Assembly: GCA_009602725.1 (NCBI GenBank)
Contig: WELB01000178.1
Location: forward strand, 128,451 to 176,018
From: Spirogloea muscicola
Lineage: Eukaryota; Streptophyta; Zygnematophyceae; Spirogloeales; Spirogloeaceae
Reading direction: 5' to 3'
Length of the DNA: 47,568 nt
The notes beneath the pieces were generated by a model, which saw nothing but the letters and a program-made list of their open reading frames with translations, searched no databases and was not told the DNA's origin. Each line of letters begins with the position of its first letter. Position 1 is the stretch's first letter. The position numbers and the translations under genes were made by a program. Shown here one piece after another: positions 41,124 to 47,568 of the stretch.

Positions 41124-43080
41124 TCAACCAACCCGGAAGGATGTTGCAATGTCTCGCAGATCAGGAGCATGCTTCTTCCACTGCCGGCCTGTATGAGCAC
41201 AGCACTTAGGCAACACATAATGAGCAGATGAACTTCCACGCATGATCACACGCACTTTGCCAGACTGGCTGCTATTGTGATGTGGAAATGTGGATACATG
41301 AGCACTATGGACATGCAATTGCATAATGCTATAATATATCATCGGCTAGCTCTATCACAAAGGCCAGAAGGAGCAGCTTGTGTCATTACGCCAGTGGTAA
41401 AAGAGTGCATCTTGATACTTGAAGTGAAAGGCATTGGTAAATGGTAGCCATGACTTACCGTTAGCAGTAACAGTCATGATGTAAAGCCGATTGCCAGCAG
41501 CAGTGGCAGACACCAAGGCATGCGGTGTCTCAAGCTCGTATTGGTAGTACTTCCGGCCATTGACTTCTCTCACCTCCATATCTTTCACCTTGCCCTCCAC
41601 ATTGCTACCAACCAACTCGGGCCCAAATGCATTGATGACCTTGTCTGGGGTGCCAATGTCCTCAATCTTAGCATTGTTTCCAAGCCCTGCCAGAAGAAAG
41701 CCCACATTCTTTCAGGCAGCTGTAAGTGTGGCGGCAGCACTGTACAAGTGCAAGCCACTCCGTCTTTCTCCACTGACTTGCCCAATTTCGACCAACTCAT
41801 CAAAAAATCTGAAACAGTCAGATGTAGGAGGAGACTTCTTGACACTTGAGAGGTGGATTCAGCTCTCAAGCATGTCGGATAGTTGCATGCAATCACGGCA
41901 AAATCTAAATTTCCGCAAGCTTGCTACAGCTTCTACGCGGGGTTGGTTTGAAAGTGTTGAGTGGAGAATTCAATTGCTCTGGTTGGCAGCCTGCACTAGG
42001 ACATGGAGTAGCTCAAATGGTATTGCGTCTCACTGTCAGAGAATCGCAGTACAGGAGCTACTGTGATACTCAGATTTCCTTCCTTCGCATTCTGGAAACG
42101 CAAGTCAATCTCAGTGCCTCCTAGGTCTGCAATAGAAACAGGGACCTGCACAGAAGGAAAAGCCTTGATCATAGGACCAACCTGCATTGAGTGCCCCAGT
42201 TTCGTCCAGGTCATGCGATTGACTGCTTGTGGGGCTTTCTCCATAAATGATAGCTACATACCTCATCCCATTCTTCCGGAACCTGGAAACTGTAGGGTAT
42301 CATCTCACTCCAGCCTACGCCATGCCCTCCAGATTTGCCCTCCGGTCTCTTATAAGTGCGTATACCTGCATCAGACACTATGTACATGATTGCACTGCTT
42401 CTATATCTGCATCAAGTGATGACAATTGCTCTAAGACTAATACTTCATCTCTGTTGCAGAAAATAGCAGCTGCCATAGCAGCCTGCATACACCGCTTGCC
42501 TACCTGCACGCAACAGGGCATCTGACCTCCTATTGATGGAGCTAAAGGTAAAAGCAACGAAGATGGGCTAGTAGATACCCGCAGGGCTTGGACAGTGCCC
42601 TCTGCTGAGCAGCATTAAGTCAGTGCTGCAGCTACTTGAAGCAGACTACTAAGTTACTCCTAGCTCAACGGTCTTACTGAAGGCAGGTGGGTAAGCTCCT
42701 AACCAACTAGTCTGGTAACCTCTAGCATGAATGGCAGCAATCCGTTGCTCCAACGCCTCATGTAAGGAGAAGATGGAGTCTGTGAGGAACGAGGATGCTA
42801 GCTGCTCACCGTTGTTATCTGGCTCAGAGAGGCCTGGGAGCCTGCCAGCTGTCATGCCCTGAGTCGCCTGAGCAGGCTCCTGCCTTGTAATCAGCGGCAC
42901 TGCGGCCCCAGCCAAGGCAGCACTTAATGTGGCTCGCCTCGAGAGAACTGCGGGGATTGCCGCGAAGTCAGACGACTTGACTGCGCCTTCCCCATGCTCG
43001 CGTCGCTGGGGAGACGAGGGTGCGTCCACGCCCTGGCAGCTGCACTCCGGTGCACGGACTGTGAGACTGAGAAGGCCCCC
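41124..43080 (-). CDS. PsbP-domain protein, thylakoid lumen (Tat-type signal)
   Basis: A relative of the PsbP extrinsic protein of photosystem II; most such PPD proteins serve photosystem assembly or unknown lumen roles. Exons by phase: 42678 to about 43080, 42262-42365, 42034-42145, 41459-41686 and 41124-41188. The first exon carries SRRATLSAALAGAAVPLI followed by an A-Q-A site. Twin Arg, a hydrophobic run and an AxA site are the expected lumen-targeting signal on the Tat route. The domain reads RPEGKSGGHGVGWSEMIPYS, then VPVSIADLGGTEIDLRF, VAPVLRF, IEDIGTPDKVINAFGPEL and YYQYELETPHALVSATAAGN. It ends with RLYIMTVTANG, RQWKKHAPDLRDIATSFRVG and a stop. It is shorter and different from PsbP itself. 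No in-frame ATG is present upstream in the first exon, so the start is unresolved. Confidence 0.88.
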
Positions 43081-43148
43081 CCGCTCAGTGGCTTCTTCTG
43101 CGATTTCGAGCGGACCGGCACAAGCACAGCCACGATGCAGACCAGTCG

Positions 43149-43158
43149 CTATATAAGG
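43149..43158. promoter_or_regulatory. Possible TATA-like element (CTATATAAGG)
   Basis: The only clear TATA-like word seen in the GC-rich gene starts here. As written it reads TATATAAG on +. On minus it reads CTTATATAG and lies 70-100 bases upstream of the PsbP-domain coding region. It could serve either direction. Position and sequence only; no other support. Confidence 0.3.
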
Positions 43159-43479
43159 ATTCGAGATCCGAGGCGCGGCCAGCCGTCATTGTGCCGCGTC
43201 AGGCAGCGGTACCTGACAATCCGGCCGGCGAAGGTCGGGCGCAGGCACGGCGGCGCGAGCTGGGGCCGTTGGAGGACCAGCGTGACCGGCTGCGGCAACG
43301 CGGCCGGGAGGGCGGCGGCCTGCGACAGCATTATGGCGGCGGCGCGCGCGCTCCCGGCGCTGGTGACGGCGGTCAGGCGGCACGGGCGCGGGCGCGGGCA
43401 GGCGGGGGACTCGACGGCGAGCACTCCAGCGCCACTGGGCGCCTAGTCAGTGACAACCGGCAGTCTCCGGTTGCCACTT

Positions 43480-43832
43480 TCCAGCCCGAAAGAGGGTGCT
43501 CGCCCATTGAGAAGAGGGGCTGGCAAAGCCAACCCAAAGAAAGGAAGTGGCTCTCCCTTTTCCCAAAAAGGGGGCGAGGGCTGTGAACAGAAAGCAGTTG
43601 ACAAGGTCCAAAGGGCCGAAAGGCGCGGAAACACACGAAGTAAGCGAATGCCATGCTCACTATCCTCGCAATAGTCATGGAGAGTGATACCGTGCATTGT
43701 TCTGCGCCCTTCAGACCGTGCACATTCGCGGTTTCTTAGCGCTTCCTCTGGCTTCCTCTGGCCCCCTTCTCGTTCTTTGTTCATTCTTTTTTGGGCTGGC
43801 TTGTCCAGCCCCTATCCTCAATGGGCACATTC
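43480..43832. mobile_element. LINE 3' tails of opposite orientation in the PsbP/acyltransferase promoter region
   Basis: Type C tail on minus at 43488-43640 (GTGCTCGCCCATTGAGAAG, then GGGGCTGGCAAAGCCAACCC and a longer diverged UTR). Type B tail on + at about 43738-43830 (GCGCTTCCTCTGG to the hairpin GGGCTGGCTTGTCCAGCCC and CCTCAATGGGC). They lie between two divergent genes. Confidence 0.7.
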
Positions 43833-44343
43833 CTCTCCAACAGCTGATGCCTTACATTGGAGGAGCTGTGATTTCATTCGCTAGCTTCACCCCATCGCCA
43901 GACGGCAGACGACGAGTGCACCCCCTGGCCGACGAGGCCGCCCCTGGGCGCCATCGACGTGTCAGCCCGAGGGCCGCCGCGCCGGGCCCGACACACGCCT
44001 GGCCACGGAACGGCAATGCCCTCAAGCGCGACGCCGTCGCGCAGCCGTCCGAAGCGACGGCCGGCGTTCCCGCGCGCGCCCGCACCCTCCCTCTGCGCCT
44101 CAATTTGCAGTGGGTAATGGACGTCATCAGATGTACTTTGCCGTTGGGTTGAGCCGCCTTGGCCTTCCATTTCCAACGCCCGCCGCCGCCGCCTGGCCCG
44201 CCGCCAGCCGCGGCCCCGCCACCGCCGCCGCTGCCCGCGCCATCGCCACCGTNTGCTCGGCCTGCGCCAGGCCTCGCGCCCGGCCGTCACCGGCGGTCGC
44301 TGTATCGCGCCAGCGGAGGAAGGCGAGCCTTGGTATAGGCCGC
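43833..44343. other. GC-rich 5' region of the acyltransferase gene
   Basis: Very GC-rich sequence with one ambiguous base (44253). Open frames on both strands are long because of composition. It probably holds the promoter and 5' UTR of the acyltransferase. Confidence 0.5.
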
Positions 44344-47300
44344 ATGGAGGTCCCCATGCCGGCGGCGGCTGGCAGCAGGCTGCCTCTCGTGGCCGCCTAC
44401 CACGATCACAAGCCGACCGGGCCGGACAGCGTCTCGCAAGCGGGCGAGTGCCAGACCCCCGCGAGGGAAGCTCTGGATGCGTCTTTCAGGGTCTCAGGTT
44501 TCAGCTCGGAGCGCCGGCCGGCCAGAACACTGTGGCCTGTGTCAGCGACACAGTTTCAATGGAGAAAGGGACGAAGTAAGGCGCGTTGCTGCCTGGGAGA
44601 CGCTGTCCTCGACAACCACGACTGGGATGGCCGCAACCAAGCAAGCCTGGACACTGCTCTGGCGCAGATATCAGGCGAGCCGGAGCAGCCAACATTGGGA
44701 GCTTTGACTGGTCTGAGGTGAGGTGACGGCCTTTCATCTCCTGCGCATTCCACGATGACCTCAATTCAGATTCTGAGAAGCAGATAGTGTCATTGCTCCC
44801 TTGTTTGGCAGGTCGAGAGCAAGCGCAACTTCACCAGCCGTGCCCTCTGCAAGAGCTCACGATGTGGCAGCTTCAGAACACCCGCAGTGTCAGCCTGCGG
44901 GCAATGCCTCAGATTTGGATCTTAGGCAAAGCTTCGGAACGCAAGCCAATGGCACTCAAGTAACAGGTCAAGAGGTGAAGCTGCTGGCAGTGGAGTCAGC
45001 AGGGCTGGCAGGTGAGCAAGGAAGGCCTCTGACCGAGAATGACCGAATACCTGACGGAAAGGAGCAGCGGAAGCGGCGGAGAAGTAAGCAGTTAGGCCGA
45101 GGGAAGGACGAGGGAGGCGTAGTCAGAGTGGATGGCCACAGAATTGGCCACCGAGGCATACTTCAGAAGCTCTTTTGGACTTTTGGTCGCTGGTTGTACC
45201 TCTTCTGGTTTGCACAGGTGAGATCACCTGAGTGTGAGCCTTGGTCCAGCAATCCCTCTCAGCTTTGCTGCAGTCTTTGTGTAAGCAAGCTGTCAAGCTC
45301 AATGTAGCAGGCTAGCATGCTTCTGGACACTCCTCCAGACTGACTAGGACAAGAGAGCGACATGTCAGACTTTGTTATCTTCTTTGCAACTCAGTCCTGG
45401 TATCTGTGACAATTTGGCAGGATACCACTGGACTCTGTAACCTACCAATTGACCGTGGATTTTTCCTACTTGCATCCAACCACTCCGTAAGTTGATATTT
45501 GAGTCCTTGAACTTCAATGTAGCTGACTGCACTGAGCATTATTAAGCTCAAATGTCAGAGTTATGGGCCTCGCCTGCTGTATTTCTGTTAGTGAATGGAC
45601 GTTCATGAGAAAACTCTTGCAGCCTTGCACAAGATTTATGCACATCGTCTGATAGGAGGACAAGCCAAGCCACAAAGTTGGGAGCTGTCTAACACACAAG
45701 CTCTCAAGTTGATGTTGACCTGCTCTTGTGCAGCACCGCTCCTCTTCTTCAACATTCCTAATTTTATGTGGCAATGTCTCTCTTGCAGAGTCATCTTGAC
45801 TGCGGTGCCATCTTCATGGGTGCCTGGGCAGGTGGCATTGACAAAGTCTACGCTTTAGGAGCCCAGGACTACTTCTTCAGACATCCTCTCAAGGTAAGGG
45901 AACTCAAGAAGAGCTTTTTCCAGGGAACAAAGAGCCAAGGGCAACCCTCCTCAAGTAATACATAGGGAGGGGCTGTTTATCAAGCTACAATGTCTTCTGC
46001 GATGTGGTATGAGGCCTGGTATCACAGCATCTACGTGGCATTGTCGTGAATACAAATTGGCAATTCCTGAATTTTCTGCAAATGTCGAGGAACTGAAGTT
46101 CAGGTAGTGGTTCTCCATAGGCTTGGTTTGTGACAACATTCATGAATGTCATACCATTTAATCGACGTGGCTTTTCTCAGCGAGAGGTGCGTAGCATGTC
46201 CTGTCGCCACCCACTATTATGATCTTATCCGTGGCTTCTGCCTTGGTACCTACCAACAAGTCCTTTCGTCTCTGCTCGAGCTCCAACTTGTCCACGCCTT
46301 GTCCAAGTGAGCTCCAACCATCACCTACTCTGCTAAGACTGTCTCTGAGACAAGATGCGGTACAGGTAGAAATTCTGCAGCGGATCCAAGATGCAAGCAG
46401 TGCGGAGTCCCCTGCAGCAGTTGTCATGTTTCCTGAAGGGACTCGATCAAAAGATGGTAGCTTACATCAGTTCAAGACCGGAGTCAGCTTCCTCGCGGAG
46501 ACACTAAACATGCCAATTGTTCCAGTCTGTGTCACTGTGAGTTGGTTTACCCACAACGACTGACCCAAGGAGAAATAGCTGTCACATTTTGAGGCTGTTG
46601 GAGCGGGTTACCTGATTGTGAAGATGGATTCTGCCTTCATCATTCAGCCATATCCTGCTCTCCAGTTGCCACAGATGCTTGCTCACAGGTCAATTGCTTG
46701 AGTGCTCAGGGTACCCTAGGAGCATTGCCAAAAGGACGGCTCGTGCCCTTCCGCCACAAGGTGGAAGTCGAGTTTGGTGCGCCCCTTTGGATGTCCAGCT
46801 CTTTGAAGGAGAATCCAGAAGACATTTTACATGCTGTGTCAGGAGCACAGCCTCTGGTTGGCAAGCACCATCGACTTGGAAAAGGTTTTGAGCCTGAGCT
46901 GCAGGCGAGATTGACTGACTTAGAGAGTCAGAATTTGGACCTCAGCACAAAGGTCACCACGGAGGGTGGTGAACCAGATAAAGCAGTTGCTGATGAGCGA
47001 GGACGTCGTAGGGCTCTTCAGGCAAAGTTTGCAAAGGACCTGCAGGCCTCTGTGGGAAGGATGTTGAGTGCAAAGCAGGCAAGAGCTAGCCGCAGCAAGC
47101 AGCTTGGCAGGGAGAGCCGCTTCTGGAACCTTGCAAAGTGGTTCCGCATTCTGACGGCCATAGGGACTGTCACTGCCCTTGGCATCCTGCAGGTATCATC
47201 AGGCACGCCACATGCATGGCTATCAGCAAGTATCTCTGCATATTCATCAATTTCTTCTTCAAGATTGGATGTTGGGGCCTGTGACATGTTGTTAGAAAGT

Positions 47301-47528
47301 AGAAGTCCAAATGTATTAGGCTACTGCTGTTGACAGCAATGTGTGGCCCAACTGCAGACTGTGCACCCTGGATCTGCAGCCAGCAGGTTGGCCAGCCTGA
47401 CACAGGGCACCATCCACAGGGGAGGTGCTGCGCATGTCATGCTGGTGTTAGCAGTCGTTACAATGGCGTCTTCATGGCTGCTGCAGTTGCTCGCCCCGTA
47501 CTTCGTCTTGACATCACCAGCAAGTTAG
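44344..47528 (+). CDS. PlsC-type glycerolipid acyltransferase (LPAT-like), 627 residues
   Basis: An acyl transfer enzyme of phospholipid synthesis or remodelling, membrane bound. Eight exons, all in phase: 44344-44717, 44812-45217, 45421-45486, 45789-45893, 46121-46186, 46366-46536, 46689-47192 and 47337-47528. Residues 1 to about 235 are polar and unrecognised. A membrane segment follows (LFWTFGRWLYLFWFAQ, about 244-260). The PlsC motifs are: block I NHSSHLD (280-286, split by an intron after NHS), block II-like VIPFNRRGF (about 328-336), block III FPEGTRS (about 361-367) and block IV MPIVPVCVT. GTLGALPKGRLVPFRHKVEV closes the domain. A coiled-coil-like stretch (ARLTDLESQNLDLS onward) and two C-terminal hydrophobic segments (AKWFRILTAIGTVTALGI and HVMLVLAVVTMASSWLLQLL) follow. 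Typical LPATs are 250-400 residues, so both extensions are unusual. The substrate is not determined. The exon 6-7 joint is the least certain. Confidence 0.87.
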
Positions 47529-47546
47529 TTGCTCAAATTTTCTTGC

Positions 47547-47568
47547 CTTCCCCCCCCCACCCCCCCCC
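47547..47568. repeat. C-homopolymer tract at window end
   Basis: Two runs of C separated by one A, just after the acyltransferase stop codon. It may be the contig end or a genuine short tract. Confidence 0.8.

Noticed and set aside
43331-43443. + frame starting MAAARALPALVTAV as an organelle-targeted protein
   Set aside because: It stops after 37 residues, abuts a LINE tail, has no downstream exon in phase and overlaps the promoter area of the PsbP-domain gene.
47547-47568. C-rich end as a telomere
   Set aside because: It is homopolymer C, not a telomere-type repeat such as CCCTAAA.

Overview
The window is nuclear DNA of a eukaryote, most likely a green-lineage (plant-like) alga. The genes are split by many short GT-AG introns. 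Several products (CCT7, a plant-type TauE/SafE carrier, a membrane-anchored plant-family methyltransferase, a PsbP-domain thylakoid lumen protein) look closest to plant proteins as I know these families. That resemblance is from memory, not from a search, and I do not assign a species. Exon models below were built by hand from splice sites and reading phase.

Layout, left to right: a decayed R2-like (RT plus restriction-like endonuclease, RLE) LINE on + (332-4175); a TauE/SafE-family carrier on + (4861-7794); COX5B on - (8447-9762); a repeat-rich stretch with LINE debris (10-12.5 kb); a dense nest of LINE copies (12.5-15.06 kb) running into a 409-base assembly gap (15065-15473); a complete CCT7 gene on - (16579-20261); two 5'-truncated LINE copies on - (20553-23550); a multi-pass membrane protein gene on + (about 24116-26330, possibly TMEM107-like); a RING plus UBZ-like zinc finger protein on + (about 27520-30564); a kinesin-10 (KIF22/Kid-like) gene on - (31091 to about 35106); LINE tails and fragments (35.2-37.9 kb); a methyltransferase on + (37911-40764); a PsbP-domain protein on - (41124 to about 43080); LINE tails; and a large PlsC acyltransferase on + (44344-47528).

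The genes are unrelated housekeeping and organelle functions: cytosolic protein folding, mitochondrial respiration, thylakoid lumen, lipid synthesis, spindle motor. They do not form a cluster or pathway. Several neighbours are convergent with short gaps (COX5B facing TauE; kinesin facing RING-UBZ; PsbP-domain facing methyltransferase). Most genes have a very GC-rich first exon and much more balanced downstream exons.

The most interesting content is the LINE clan. At least three related subfamilies carry a C-terminal zinc knuckle and RLE domain and end in a shared 3' UTR hairpin followed by a pyrimidine end (CACTTTCTTC-like), with no poly(A). Copies truncated to this 3' end, some only 11-17 bases long, are scattered through the window and flanked by target duplications of 5-8 bases with no common sequence. 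This allows a base-level reconstruction of nested insertions at 13.7-15.06 kb.
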